Positions 32,701-44,781 of a stretch of DNA of 64,000 nt are shown here, in pieces; within the stretch, counting starts at the first letter, position 1; every line of letters starts with the position of its first letter. Made by a program: the position numbers and the translations under genes. The stretch is from Ulva prolifera. Its lineage: Eukaryota; Chlorophyta; Ulvophyceae; Ulvales; Ulvaceae. The notes below the pieces were generated by a model. It worked only from the letters and a program-made list of their open reading frames with translations, had not been told where the DNA came from and made no database searches. The stretch is taken from the NCBI GenBank assembly GCA_023078555.1, contig CM041204.1, positions 4,928,430-4,992,429 on the forward strand, written 5' to 3'.

Positions 32701-34810
32701 GCTGACGCACCTGGGACGACCGGGTGGTGAAGCAGGCGGCGCCGCTCTGCAGGAACGAGTCGAGGGCCTGCAGGTCGGGCGTGATGCTGACGGCGGACTG
32801 CACGACGTGGCGGTGGCGCTTGATGTCCATGTGGCGCACCGGCGGCAGCGCGGCGGCGGCGGCGGTGCGGCGGATGTCGTGTTCGCGCCGTAGCACCGCG
32901 CCGTCACCAAAGTACTTGGCGACGTAGGTGTGGCCGTTGAGCGACGACGTGATGCGCACGCGGCAGCTGTTGCTGCCTCGGTACACCTTGGCGTCCGCCA
33001 GCATGCTGCATACGGGAGCCTGTGTCTGGACAGGAACCCGCAAGAATGGCCGCATGCATGCAGTGCCTGCCGTAGCAATGGATGACGGAGGTGCGGCAGT
33101 CTAGGGCGGCGCAGATGCGCACGTGCGGGTACGCATAGACGGACATGCGAGGGCGTGCGCGGCTGCTTGCAGCCTCGCTGGCCCCCGCCACGCCACCCCC
33201 TGGCGCTCCCAGCTCCGTTGCAGGTACAATACAAGAACTTAGGTCAGATGCTTCTGATGGAGCAGCAGCTGGAGGTGTGTGGAACGCAGGCAACATGGTG
33301 CAGTGCCATACGATGGGTGTTCATGAGCACATGCATGTGGTGTGGCCTAGTATCGGCACTTGCAAACGCCCGGACCTCTCAAGGGCACACAACCAAGCAG
33401 GACATGTTGGAAGCGGTGATGGCGGCGTCTCTTTTTTGTTTTTTAGTTGGGGTCAGGTGCCAGCAGTGTACATGCGCCGGGGAGCGTAGCCGCAACATAC
33501 TGGAATTGCCGCATCACCAGCTGATCCATGCCAAGCCGCTTGACATTCTCCAGCGCCTTGCGGACCTCCTCCACACGCTCGCCTGCCGCCGCGACCGTGT
33601 CCGCAGCCTCCACTTTCTCTCGCAGCCGCGCCTCAAGCTCAGTGGTGGTGACACCTGCTATCGCGTGCCCCCGCCCCAAGCCGCCGAGTGCATCTGGGCG
33701 CGCTGGTGCCGATGCAAATGCTGCCACACGCTGCCCATTGTCTAGTTCTTCCCCCCCTGACCACGTCTCTTCCTCCGGGATTGTGAACCGGTCGCGGCCG
33801 GCCGAGCGGTTCATGGAACGCGATGGCGGACCGGCCGGCCGCTGGGCAGACCCTGAAGCGCTTCCGCTGAGAGCCCCGGCACTGGACCCTTCGCCCGGCT
33901 CGCCTGCAGGCCCTGTGGCTGTGCCGGATACTGAAGGGACGTACACATGCTGGGTCGTTGACCCGAATGATGTGCTCTGAGCGTAGGTGCTGCGCGACAC
34001 GGCCCCCATGGACCGCTGCTCCTCGATGACAGCATTGAACTCGGTGCCAAATGCACTACCGGTGGAGGGGTCGGGATGCAAGCTGGGCCCGGTGCGGGCC
34101 GTGGCCGTGGTGTCTATGGTACGTGAGAGAGACGGGTAGTCAGAGAAGCCGGTGAACCCAGTGAAGCCGGTCAGATTGGTATGGCCAGTGAAGGCGCTGC
34201 GTGTCGTGCCACCAGCGACACGACGAGACTCTGCCACCGACGCTGGGGGAAGCGGCGCATCGCCAGATGGTGGTTTTGGAGGCGGGGCACTGTAGTTGGG
34301 GGAGGGATAAACTGTCTGCTCCCGGGCCTGCCGCGCTGGATACGCAATCCCGTACGGATTGTCGACTTCAGGCGGTATTGGATTGAGACGATGCGGGGTG
34401 GATGGCAGTGGGCGGACAAGTCTAGCAGCCGGGCCATACGGCGAAGGGGTCGAAGCAGCTGGATTGGTTGACAGACGTTTGAGACCCTTCCGAAGCATCC
34501 CCAGACGCGATATCTGTTTCTTAGAGGAGCCATCGGAGGGAGCGCGATACGTCAAGTCGACGAAGACAGACGCTGCTTCCGTCGGAAGTGGCAGGTCCCG
34601 TGGGTCTACCTTGTCCCAAGGACAAACTGCGTGCGCATTCTCTGCAGCACTCCGTGATCCTCGCATACTCGTTGGCAAAGGATCTGTATGGAACTCACCC
34701 CCTGGGCGCCACGGCACGTTTAGACTCTGCATGAAAAGAGCACACTGAGCGTTAAGAGCACGCTGACATGGCGTGCCCAAGCATTCACATCGGCTGACAG
34801 CCTCCCACAA
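29749..34810 (-). CDS. Large kinase-like protein with degenerate catalytic motifs (probable pseudokinase)
   Basis: A multi-exon minus-strand gene; the 5' end may lie further right. The first long exon (about 33500-34740) is a disordered, Pro/Ser/Gly/Thr-rich region with a small TGFTGFTGF repeat and a coiled coil near its end (ELEARLREKVEAADTVAAAG). The kinase-like fold follows across several exons: a VAIK-type lysine in YVAKYFGDG (about 32920), a catalytic loop reading IHGNITPHHVLV instead of HRD-K-N (about 32410), LTDLACA at the DFG position, ASPEV for APE, and DVWSLGLVLFE. The Asp-to-Asn change in the catalytic loop and loss of DFG suggest weak or no phosphotransfer. A C-terminal region (29749-31120) with hydrophobic beta-like strands is unrecognised and could be a separate gene. 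Confidence 0.6.
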
Positions 34811-35829
34811 CCACAGCGATACAGATTATACTGTCCCTGATCAAAACTATATACCAAAGCTTTGCGTAAGGGCCTCTGCAGCCCTTTACACAGCGGACCC
34901 GAGCTGCGCCCGCGATTAGGCTCAGGCCTCGACGCAGCATACGTGTGTATAACGCGCCAAAACGAATTCGTAACATCGCATTATATGACAACACACAAGT
35001 TTTATGTTGCGGAGTAGCGAGCGGTCACATGCAGGAATGAAGCAGGCTCATGCCTTTGACGAGTCCGATCACAGCGTGGAGCCGTAACAGCTATCATCTT
35101 CGATGTGCAATGTGCCTGGACCAGGTACATCGTGCTCATGAGCTCACCAAGTTTCGAGCTGAGCTGCGGAAGAACGTCTTCCGCGAGCGGTACTCATCGC
35201 CAGTACAGCTATAACAACTGATGATACTCCAGACTACCCACAGAATTATGTTCATACATCTACAAATGTACCTGACTGCAGACGACGGTTTGGTCTCAGA
35301 ACACAGTGCTACACGCACTGCTGTCGGTGAACTGCCAAGCGCGAGCGATCTTCAGACGTTCGTCAGTCACAAACATGCATTCCACGCAGATCCAAAATAA
35401 CATTGCCGTACACTTGACAGACAGCGTGACGTAATGGCAAAGAATATTTATACACGTCAGTGCGATCGACAGCAGGGACGTGTACGCAATCAGCTACGTA
35501 ACGCGCAGCGAAACGTCGGCCTGACAACGGGTGGCAGCGTGCACGTTTGACAGGCGAACTTAAGAATTAAAACATGCTACATTTATCGACGCACAGAACC
35601 TCGTGAGCAGAGAATGTTCCATCTGAGACATTTTCTTTGGCACAGGCCGGAGCTGTTGCACCATGCTTACAGCGGACCTAGCTCACAGGCCTTATGAAGA
35701 TAAGGAGTCAACAATTCACGACAAATTACGCAGTAAAAGCTACGCAGACATGTCTCCACTGTTACACGAGGGCTCAAAAGTTGCCCGGCTTGAAATCAGC
35801 AGCTGGTGGTGGTGGAATGGAGGGCTGCA
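34811..35829. other. Intergenic region, no gene recognised
   Basis: It lies between the 5' end of the kinase-like gene and the 3' end of the thioredoxin reductase gene. The long + strand frame starting at 35663 runs antisense into the reductase exons and is not considered real. Confidence 0.55.
35762..35766 (-). terminator. Likely TGTAA poly(A) signal of the thioredoxin reductase gene
   Basis: TTACA on the + strand, 64 bases past the stop codon. Confidence 0.5.
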
Positions 35830-37435
35830 TTATGCCTCAACATCGTTCAGAAAGTGCTCCACTTCCAATGCAGCCATGCAGCCTGTAAAGCAGTCGAATT
35901 TCAAGGGAGCCCGCCTGGCAATCGCTGGGACTGGAACTGAATGCATCAGCAGAGACATCAATGGGGAACGAACAGAGTGCCACAGTTTCATGTTCATCCA
36001 TAATGGTCATCATGCTGAATGTGTGACCAAATTAGGCCTCTTGCCCAAAAAGGCATCGGCCGCGGCTCTGACAGACGGGAATGATCACACCTGTGCCAGC
36101 GGCCGTAATGGCTTGCCGCCACTTTTTGTCTTGTACGTCTCCAGCAGCAAACACGCCTGGCACGCTTGTGGTTGTACTACCTGGCTTCGTAAGAATGTAA
36201 TTTTCATCATCTAGTTGTACCTGGCCATTCAAGAACTCTGTGGCAGGCTCATGTCCGATCGCAAAGAACAACCCGCACACTGGAATGTCTTGTGACGCTC
36301 CAGACTTCAGATTTTTGACCGTGATAGAAGCGAGGAGGCCTTCATCGTCTCCACTGGCCTTTTCGACTACGCTATCCCATAAGATTTCGATTTTGGGGTT
36401 GTTCTGAGCACGCCTTTGCATCACCTTAGAAGCACGCAGGGTGCCTCGTCGGTGTACAATGTAAACTTTTGATCCATACTTGGTTAAGAAATTTGCCTCC
36501 TCCATTGCAGAGTCACCTCCCCCGATCACAGCGATAGGTTTGTTTCGAAACATCGGCATAGCCCCGTCACATACAGCACATGCTGAAATGCCTTTGTTCC
36601 AGAATCCATCCTGCTCCCCCGATCCTGGAAATTCGAGGCGCCTGGCGACAGCACCGGTGGCAAGGATCACAGTGTCAGCCATGCATTCACGCTTGGCCGT
36701 TTTTATCTTGAATGGACGGCTGGACATGTCAATGCTAGTCACGGTCTCAGAGTATATCTTGGTACCACAGTTCACGCTCTGTTCCCTGAAGTTTGCGGTC
36801 AAATCATATCCGTTGATGCCTTTTGGAAAGCCAGGGAAGTTTTCGACGTCCGTTGTGGTGGTGAGCTGGCCGCCTGCACTGTGCACCTGCTGTGGAGAAT
36901 GTCAGACCAGTGGACCGTCGCAGTGCGCCATGCAATCGCTCATGGCAATCGGCCAGCTTGTGAAGCATGATTCAATGTGTTCTACACATGCTCTGGACAT
37001 GTGGCACGGTGGCGGGTTTTCAAATTGACTGGACCCCAGGACGGCATTGTTTCGAAACGCCGATGCATCGACATGGCGTCCAGAAGCTGCTTCCGCACCG
37101 GCGGCAATCCCATTTGCCATCCACCCTTCAAAAATGATCGGTGATAGCTCGGCCCTTGCAGTGTAGATTGCAGCGGTGTGCGCAGCGGGCCCGCTCCCAA
37201 CAATGCAGACCTTGGTAGACACTTGCTCAGACATGATGGTTTCCTGCTTTGTCATCCGTACAGCGTCAACAATTTTCAGGGATGCCAGCGAGGAGAAGCG
37301 GTCGGCAACGCGATTGTATGACAACTGGCTTTGCGAGAGGAGAGCACGCGACAGTATGCTACTGATCATGGGAGCGTTGAACATATGGCTAGCGCGCTGA
37401 CTACATGCTGAGTGAAGAAGTGCCTGTATAAACAA
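35830..37435 (-). CDS. NTR: NADPH-dependent thioredoxin reductase (NTR type)
   Basis: Exon model complement(join(35830..35882, 36091..36873, 37099..37435)), 390 aa, phases consistent. The enzyme passes electrons from NADPH through FAD and a CxxC pair to thioredoxin. Landmarks: FAD-binding [36 protein letters not shown], the redox motif [13 protein letters not shown]-binding [12 protein letters not shown] and [10 protein letters not shown], and the C-terminal FAD motif [20 protein letters not shown]. The final 53-base exon ([17 protein letters not shown]) is antisense to a longer spurious frame. There is no fused thioredoxin domain, so it is NTRA/B-like rather than NTRC. The extended N-terminus ([14 protein letters not shown]...) suggests a mitochondrial or plastid presequence. 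An internal Met at 37384 is an alternative start. Confidence 0.94.
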
Positions 37436-37707
37436 GCTGCGCGTTGTACACAGGCTATGTATTGCTACTAAATGCTAGGAGAGGAAACGTTGCATGCATG
37501 CACACGTTCGCCATGGCCACGTCCAGCGTAACTGAGAATAAACGCAGTACATCGAACTTGAGTTCACACAGCGTCAGTCACCGCCTGAAAATATTGCACG
37601 ATCTGAAGGTCTGCATGTCTAACCTGCCTCAACGTTCAACTTCCGAGCAATGGCATCACCTGGCATGTCGGACGCAACCCAAAGCCGCCTTACACAAGCA
37701 TGCCACA
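37436..37707. other. Short intergenic spacer
   Basis: No gene. TTACA at 37690-37694 could be the OLA1 poly(A) signal (TGTAA on its strand), 14 bases past its stop. Confidence 0.4.
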
Positions 37708-40385
37708 CTACTTGCCCTTTGCCGTCACATTGAATCTGAAATGAATGATGTCGCCGTCTTGCACGACGTACTCCTTGCCCTGCTGCCGGAGCTTTCCGCA
37801 TGCCTTCACAGCATTCTCATCTCCTGCCTCTTTCAGGTCATCGTAAGCCATGACCTCAGCACAAATGAATCCCCTTTCGAAGTCAGTATGGATGGCCCCT
37901 GCAGCTTGCGGTGCCTTACTGCCTTTCGGAATTTGCCAACACTTCACTTCGTCAGCACCCGCTGTGAAAAAGTAGATGAGCTGAATCGCAGCGAATCCAG
38001 TCTTGATAATCTTGTCTGTCATGCTGATGACCCCAGCCTCTTTGCACTCCTGCATGGAACGTGTCCAATTGACCGTGCAAAGTGCATTGCTGCACCTGTG
38101 TAATTCAGGACGAGCAGGGCACGTGGCGATGCGACAGGGCGCGACGATCCGGGGTGCCGGATCAAGTGCACTGCTCTGGTGCTGAACAATTCTACTGAGA
38201 GTCAGCTTTGGACAGCGAACTGCCAGCATCACTGGTGAGATGAGAGTTGGAGCGGGAAGTCCACATACAACCTAGTGAAAATGCGGTTGTAATTGTTGTT
38301 TGTAACAGATGCAGTATCGCCTGAGCGAAGTGATATCTCAGGCTCAGTATGACAACGTTGGGTATTCCCACCACTGCTACCTGACATAACAGGAGTGGAA
38401 CACATCACAGTGACAGCCACAAAGGTGTGCGGTTGCTGACAGCGATTCAGCCAGGCGTACTGAACAGCAAGACTGCCAGGTCACAGGGTTGCCGACGCAC
38501 CTGCTTTTTCTCCTCCTCAGTCAGATCATAGATCCTTTCTTCAAATGCTGCTGAATAAGGGATCACCGGATCTCCGCCATTTGCCTTCACATACTCCATA
38601 ACCTTGGGGAGGTGTTTGTTCTTCTTGCGCAAGAAGTCCTTTTCAGACATGTTCACAAGGTACACCACAGGCTTTGCAGATATGAACTGTGTCCTATTGA
38701 TGAAGTCTATCTCCTTCACAGTCCAGTTGGTGACATGGCGAACATCCTTTCCGGCTTCCAGAGTCTCTAGCACTTTGTTAGCAGCCTCCAAGTCCTCTTT
38801 CTCCAGCTTGGTAGCGCCCTTCTTATTTTTTAGACCCTGCACTATGCGCGTCACTGTGTCCACATCTAGAATACAACTTCATGTATGGGTCAGCTAGCAG
38901 AGGCGGCATAGGACATGCAAAGAGCCTGCCCAAATATATGGCGCTGTCGTGGAATGTGGTGAATTCTGCATGCACTTGCATAAACACGCCTCTGAAACAC
39001 GAAAGTATGGCGCATACGTCAATGAACTTTGTAACACGCTCGATGTCCTTGGCACGCAGCTCGGCATGAATGATGTGCATGTCATCAACGGGGTCCACTC
39101 GGTCCTCCACATGTGTGATGTCTGGGTCTTCGAATGTCCGTAACACGTGGAAGATGCCGTCGACTGCTGTGATATTGGCCAGAAACGCATTGCCAAGGCC
39201 CTCCCCCTGAGCTGCTCCCCTGCAGCAAACGCAACGGATTTCGCATTTGCAAAGCCGGCACAACCGATAGCAGAAGAGATGCAGCCCATCTATGAAAGGA
39301 TAGCGATGTAGACTATGGCATGCCTGCTGGCTGTCACTGTATATCACTGGCGAAATGCAGCACGGCAGGTGCGCTATGCACAAGCACAGCAGATACTGGG
39401 ACCGGCAATTGCACCACCAACCATGGCCGAGGTACGCCGCAACTCACATCATTCCAGAACCATGCTGGCCAACGTTCACGCAAACAACCACGAGACAAAC
39501 CCCACATTCAGGCCCAAAACATAGTATGGGTCATTGTATGCAACATGAATGGGCACCTACCAATTGTAGACAGCACTGCCACATAGTTCATACTGTTGGG
39601 GACCAGTTGCTGACATGACGAGGTGTTTGTTCGACGTTGCTCAGCCCAGAAAAGGCTTTGATGCAGGGTCACATATGGCAGAATGAGAACGCACTTGACG
39701 AGGCCGGCGATGTCCACGACCTCCAAGAACGCTGGAACTGCACTTTTGGGCTTGTATAAATCAACAAGCCATCTATATCGATCATCAGGTACATTTACGC
39801 GAGCCTGCAGTCACAGGATGCGGATCGTGGCGAATTTGGCAGCCTAACGGTGCCATGCAGAGGAACACATCTTGGCACCAGCTCCCCTGGACTCTCCCAC
39901 TGACAGCCACCTGTGATAGCGCGGGCGGGAAGCAGCGGACCTGCCTGATATTTTCAGAATGATACAGCATCTTTCAGGAGGGCAAGAGGGAGAAATGTTA
40001 AGAGAAAAGATTCGCACATGATTGGGCTCTATAGTGCAGAAAGGAAAATTCTCCGCTGGAATGGCGAGCTTTGTCAAGAGGTTGAACGTTGTACTCTTGC
40101 CAACGTTTGGGAGGCCCACAATACCAATCTGCAACGCTGGTGTCATCTAGGCTGAACACTATCAAACCATGGCCAAAGCCTAGGCAGCCGGCACGTGCGG
40201 TGAAACATACTGATGTTTCCATATGTCCTCATGGCCCACGCAGCGGTGCAGGCAGGAGGGCAGGCACTGGTGCAAGGGCAACAATGATAATACGGACAGC
40301 CAGAGACTTTGCGCACCTTCAGGTGAGAGCTGAAGCGCCCCAGGATAGGCTTGTCCTCGACAACTTCTTTTTTCTTAGGAGGCAT
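37708..40385 (-). CDS. OLA1: Obg-like ATPase 1 (OLA1/YchF)
   Basis: Exons recognised on the minus strand: 40385..40317, 40128..40018, 39804..39695, 39219..39018, about 38863..38501, and 38049..37708. OLA1 is a TRAFAC-class P-loop ATPase that binds ribosomes and acts in translation and stress control. Landmarks: the eukaryotic N-terminus [20 protein letters not shown], the P-loop [43 protein letters not shown] in place of the GTPase NKxD motif (typical of ATP preference), the coiled-coil region, and the TGS domain ([32 protein letters not shown]). The junction between exons 4 and 5 does not resolve with a strong canonical donor in phase. Otherwise all phases fit. Confidence 0.93.
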
Positions 40386-41146
40386 TATGAATATGTGCCT
40401 GATCACCTACGTATAGACGTTACGGTGACCAAGCACCCAGTGACCGTTGTGCGGGTCTACTGCGTTATCCCCAGAAAAAACCGCAGCTCACACACCAGCG
40501 GGCTACGTCAACTTACCGGAAAGAGAGGTGTCAGCACCTTGCTTGTTCCTTTGGGCTCCTCTCGCGGTGTCGCAAGCAGATGGTCGACAACGTTGATAGC
40601 GGCCTCCGCCCTTCCAGAATCTTCGCGAGCGCTCGAGTTCGCCGCCAGAGGCGTTGCATGCATGTTGTAACATGCCGATGGTGCGGTGCCAGTGCAACAG
40701 GACACGTCAACTGCACAAGCATGATTCAGGTGCCTCTCAAATCCTTTGTTGCAGGCCTCATCTGCTGTGCATATCAAGAGCAAAGATACGACTCTGGCAG
40801 CCCCGTAGCTTCAAGGCTAGAGCGACCGCCCGACATTCGCAAGTGGAGGGGATGTAGCAGACATGATGAATTTGACAGGAGTGTACGATACCCTAAAGAA
40901 GCTGAAGATCTGGTGGTATGCAGGCCAGCGTCCCTGAGGCCTGCCTATTGCTGTTTACAAGTTCAAGCAATGTGGTTCTCAGATCGTCAGCACTGCATGC
41001 GCACCGAATCTGCACCCCGGCGCTCAATGCGCAAGGGAACAATGCCGGAAGCGGAAGACCCATCTTTGCACAGCTCTGGAATCTACAATAGTTACAATGA
41101 ATCAACCTGACTAATCTAGCATGAAAAAGTGCTGTAGCTGGCACGG
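40386..41146. other. Intergenic region, no gene recognised
   Basis: A 176-codon + strand frame (40580-41110) and several minus frames have no family resemblance. The OLA1 promoter should be at the left end. Confidence 0.45.
41092..41096 (-). terminator. Likely TGTAA poly(A) signal of the NUMOD3 gene
   Basis: TTACA on the + strand, 51 bases past the stop at 41147. Confidence 0.5.
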
Positions 41147-44072
41147 TCACTCTTGCCAGGGCAGCTTGTGCGCACGCTTTTGCAACCAGTTCAGCGACCC
41201 TCCCCGATCTTCTTCCTCACTGTCTACAACCTCCTGGCTTGGACTGTGATTACCACTGCTGTGTGCGCCTCCCCGACCAGGCTGTGCCCCTGCTTCAGGT
41301 GTCTTGTTCTCCACCCTGTGCATTGAACCTGCGCCACGGGCGTCGGGAGGTACCTGTTTCACCAGCACAGCGCCGCTTGCAGCGGTGTCAGGCGAGCCAT
41401 CCACACAGCCCACACTAGACGCTCGCGGATAAGCATTCAGTACCACATGCCCATTGTGGCTCGTGTCAAACATCTTACCCTTCCATTCGGCAGCTGTCGG
41501 AATTTTCATCGCTGCACCACCGTCCGCGATCTCTGCGACTCGGCCCAGATCAACATCGTCCCGCAGGTAGCCCCCATTACCACCCACACGCAGCCCCATC
41601 CCATTGTGTAAAGACGCGGCGTCATTTTTGTGCACTCCAGCAACAGCCCCATTCCCATTCTCATGGGCAGGGATGCCGTTCCCAAGCGCCGGGCCCGCCG
41701 CCATACCCCGTTCCCCGACATTTTCATGCGCAGCTGCTGCACCACTGCTCTGCGGCGTGCCGTTGAGACCCACATCTGCAACAGCTCCATCCCGCTGAGC
41801 CCCGGTGCTGTCACCAGCAGCTTGCTCGGCTGCCATGCCAGTGTGCGCAGCATGGCTGCCCGCAGCAGCGCGGTTGCCATTGAAACTGTGGGCATCGCTG
41901 CTCCCAGACTTCCCTGCGACTGCCCCTAGCCCAGCTGCATAGCTGGGACCGGGGACTCCAGCTCCATCTGTACCCGCTGCATGGCCCTGATTCTGTTCAG
42001 GTTCTGATGCTGCGCCCGCCAGGCTATCGGCATCTGCGACACTTGCACCGCTGGGGTGCGGATCTCTCTCACCTACGCTGCCAGTGCTGTGAACTGACGG
42101 GGGTCGGCTGACATCAGCCGCTGAAGAGCTAGCATTCTCCTGGGCTTCTACCTTCTTCAACGCCTCTGTCTTGAGCTTCTCCTCTTTCGCCAGAACAAGC
42201 TCTGTGGACTCCAGCTGCTGCTGCAGCTTATTGGCTTTCTCTTCGAGCACAGTGATAGAGCCCTGCGCCTTATCTTGGCTCGCCAGGACCCCCACCAGCG
42301 CCTCCTCAACCTGCTGCTGCGCATCTGGCTGCATGCTGAGCGCTTCACCCTGCACAAATCAATGCAGTCTGGGTGCCGATCTGTAGATGGTGAAGAGAAA
42401 GACTTGCGGAGCCAGCTGCGGATCAGTGGTAGCATTGCACAGCCCTCACAAGCAAAATTGTCTCGGCATGCATGCAGGCCCCTCATGAAGCCAGCTACAT
42501 GTACATGCACTACACGCCCAGCCACATGTCTACATCCAGACATGGACATGGCCCTTTCCACCACAACCTGAAGCATATAGTTTGGGACATCACGGTTGAG
42601 TAGCCATGTGCGCTGCTTGCATCGCAAGCTGCATCGGCACGTGCACCTGCACCGTGTGGTGTCAGCAGGTACAGCTTGTGGCGTGCCTACACCTGTGGAA
42701 GAAAGTGACCAACCTGTGCCTGCAGCTTTGCCACGACACCCGCAAACTTGGCGTGGTACGCCCGGGTCTCCTGGAGCTGTTGCAGCGTAGCTTGCAGATC
42801 CCGCCGCTGATTCTCCAGCCTCTTTTGATAAGCCGACTGCTGTGAACGTCGGGGCCTGGAGCTGCGCCTGGCTTGAGATATGCGGGGAGTGCTGTCGCTT
42901 CGAGTCCGGGGATTCTCAGCGTGGCTGATCCGTATGGCCTCTGTTTGCCGTGCTCGATACCGAGGATCCGCCCATTTTTTCCTCATTGCTTCTGCTACTC
43001 GTTGCCGGGCTTTCTCCCTCGAGGCCTGCATCACATGGCCAGGTCTACATAATTCGAACTGGCAGAAGAGGACTGCTGGGTGATTATGTGCGTGCCGGAA
43101 TGCATGTCAACACATCTACATCACTATGTTCTTTTTACATTTCATGAAGATCATTTGGATCTCAATGGCGGCGGAAGAAACGACTCTGCCGAATTCACAA
43201 CAGACCATGCAGCAACGCACCTCCAGCTCCTCTGGTGACATCTTGCGGCGAACCTTTCGAGAGGCTGGTCGCTTTTGGAACACAGTACTTCTTCGCCAGC
43301 CAACCCTGCGAAATCCGATCAATGCGCTGCACCCAATGTGGCAGTGGAATACAGCCACTCCAGTCGTTGCAACACTGTTGGAGTTTTTGCTTCGAGCTCC
43401 GAAGGCTTGTTTGTGAAGCTGTATCCCATATCTCAGCTGAATCTTCTTTCTCATCTTCTCCCTCGTTTCAGGCGTCTGCGCAACATAACTCTTACGCAGC
43501 TTGTCAATGACAGCTGGATCTTGCATAGCTCGTGCTACACCCTTGCGGATCTTCTCAATAGTCGCTGCAGGTAAACTTTCTCATGTAAAGCAGTTCACGT
43601 GATCTTGCAGTGCAACAAGCGCAGCTTGGCAATGATGGCAACAGCTGCAGGCTTGGCTTACTTGCGGTATGTGTGAGCAGGGTCACTGGTACGCAGCAGC
43701 TGTCGCACCGTGATTGTGATGTTTGCCGACATTCCATGGCTTCCGTCCTTTATTTGCGAAGGCAATTCGCAATCGGCGAAGTTTTTCAGCCACGTTCGCG
43801 TCACCGAGGGACTTCTCTCTCTCCCTGATGCTGGCAATGGCTGGGCCGTCCAAAAAGCGGGCATAAGGGCTTGTTTCTAGCAGATAGTCCACCACAGGAG
43901 TTCCCACAGTAGATATTCTCGCCTGTACGGCTTCGCGCTCTCTCAACTGCGCGGCTGTCACTTTGCCATGCACAACACAGCTCTTGCGCCGCGTTGCTGC
44001 GTTCACCCTCGGGGTTGCAACAGCCCGCAGCCTCACTACGTGATTGTGAGGAACACATTGAGCAGCAAGCAT
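41147..44072 (-). CDS. Plastid-type NUMOD3-repeat protein with coiled coil and disordered tail
   Basis: A minus-strand gene. Exon 1 (44072..43709) and the start of exon 2 (43564) join in phase. NUMOD3 motifs are short DNA-binding modules first seen beside homing endonuclease domains. Plants keep a family of plastid proteins with several copies and no nuclease. Here they read ANKGRKPWNVGKHHN, TIEKIRKGVARAMQDP, QTPETREKMRKKIQLRYG and REKARQRVAEAMRKKWADP. A basic N-terminus (ATPRVNAATRRKSCVVHG) fits a transit peptide. The third part is a coiled coil (KRLENQRRDLQATLQQLQ; DKAQGSITVLEEKANKLQQQ). The last exon (to 41147) is a long Ala/Gly/Asn-rich disordered tail ending in a basic LNWLQKRAHKLPWQE. 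No catalytic motif is seen. Role unknown; DNA or RNA binding in the plastid is inference. Middle exon borders (43100-43500) are uncertain. Confidence 0.7.
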
Positions 44073-44781
44073 TGCCGACTATGGTACTGGCAGGTTATGA
44101 TATGGCGTCAACCGCGTGAATATGCTGTCACCGCAGCTGCAGAACCGATGCGTACGGACTGCCGTCCAGCCCATATAGCAACGTGTTTGACAGTTCGGGC
44201 GAATTTGTCTCGGCAGTGCTGCACGGGCGATGCCTGAACTGCTTGCTCTGTGCGTCCCGTGTGCGCCATCCAAATGCTTCCACACCAGACAGGGTACTGT
44301 GAATGGTCGCCGCCGCCCGCCGCCTTCGTTTCGGCGCAAACCCGACGTTATGACCTCACCAATTAGCAATCTTGGAGCATGAATTCAGAATTTGCTCCGA
44401 GAGTGAAGTGCAGAAGAAAATCGTCATGCCGTATGTTCATTCACCTTCAACTGTTTGATTTGCCTGCGTATATGTGCTGCCTGCAAGGCTCGGTTGTAGC
44501 GACCGCTGGGTTTGAGCCGGGGATTTGTTTGCAGCCGCACGCTTCACGCGGCCCTGTAAGCACGCCGCCCATGGCGTCGGTGCGACGGCACTGCTACACT
44601 GCTGATGCAAGTTCTGACAGATCATACGCACGCAAACACTCAAGCAGCTACGATGAAGAGACACTGACTCGTGCTGGTATCGAGAAGTTGAGTTGCGTTG
44701 CAGAGCGTGCCACGACGTCCCGATTTCCTGCGCCTTGTAGGCAAACAGTCTACTTGGGCCGATGCTTGGACTAGTACAGAG
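44073..44781. other. Divergent promoter region between the NUMOD3 and WDR89-like genes
   Basis: The two genes start about 710 bp apart in opposite directions. A + strand frame from 44379 (131 codons) is not protein-like. No specific regulatory site was recognised. Confidence 0.4.

Noticed and set aside
32133-34480. Plus-strand frames opposite the kinase-like gene
   Set aside because: They lie antisense to exons with recognisable kinase subdomains on the minus strand.
35663-36214. 183-codon + strand frame
   Set aside because: Antisense to the last two exons of the thioredoxin reductase gene, which has full family conservation.
37444-38103. 219-codon + strand frame
   Set aside because: Antisense to the OLA1 TGS-domain exon.
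41506-41895. 129-codon minus frame inside the NUMOD3 gene tail
   Set aside because: Overlaps the longer frame that continues the coiled coil without a stop; composition is a shifted reading of the same low-complexity DNA.
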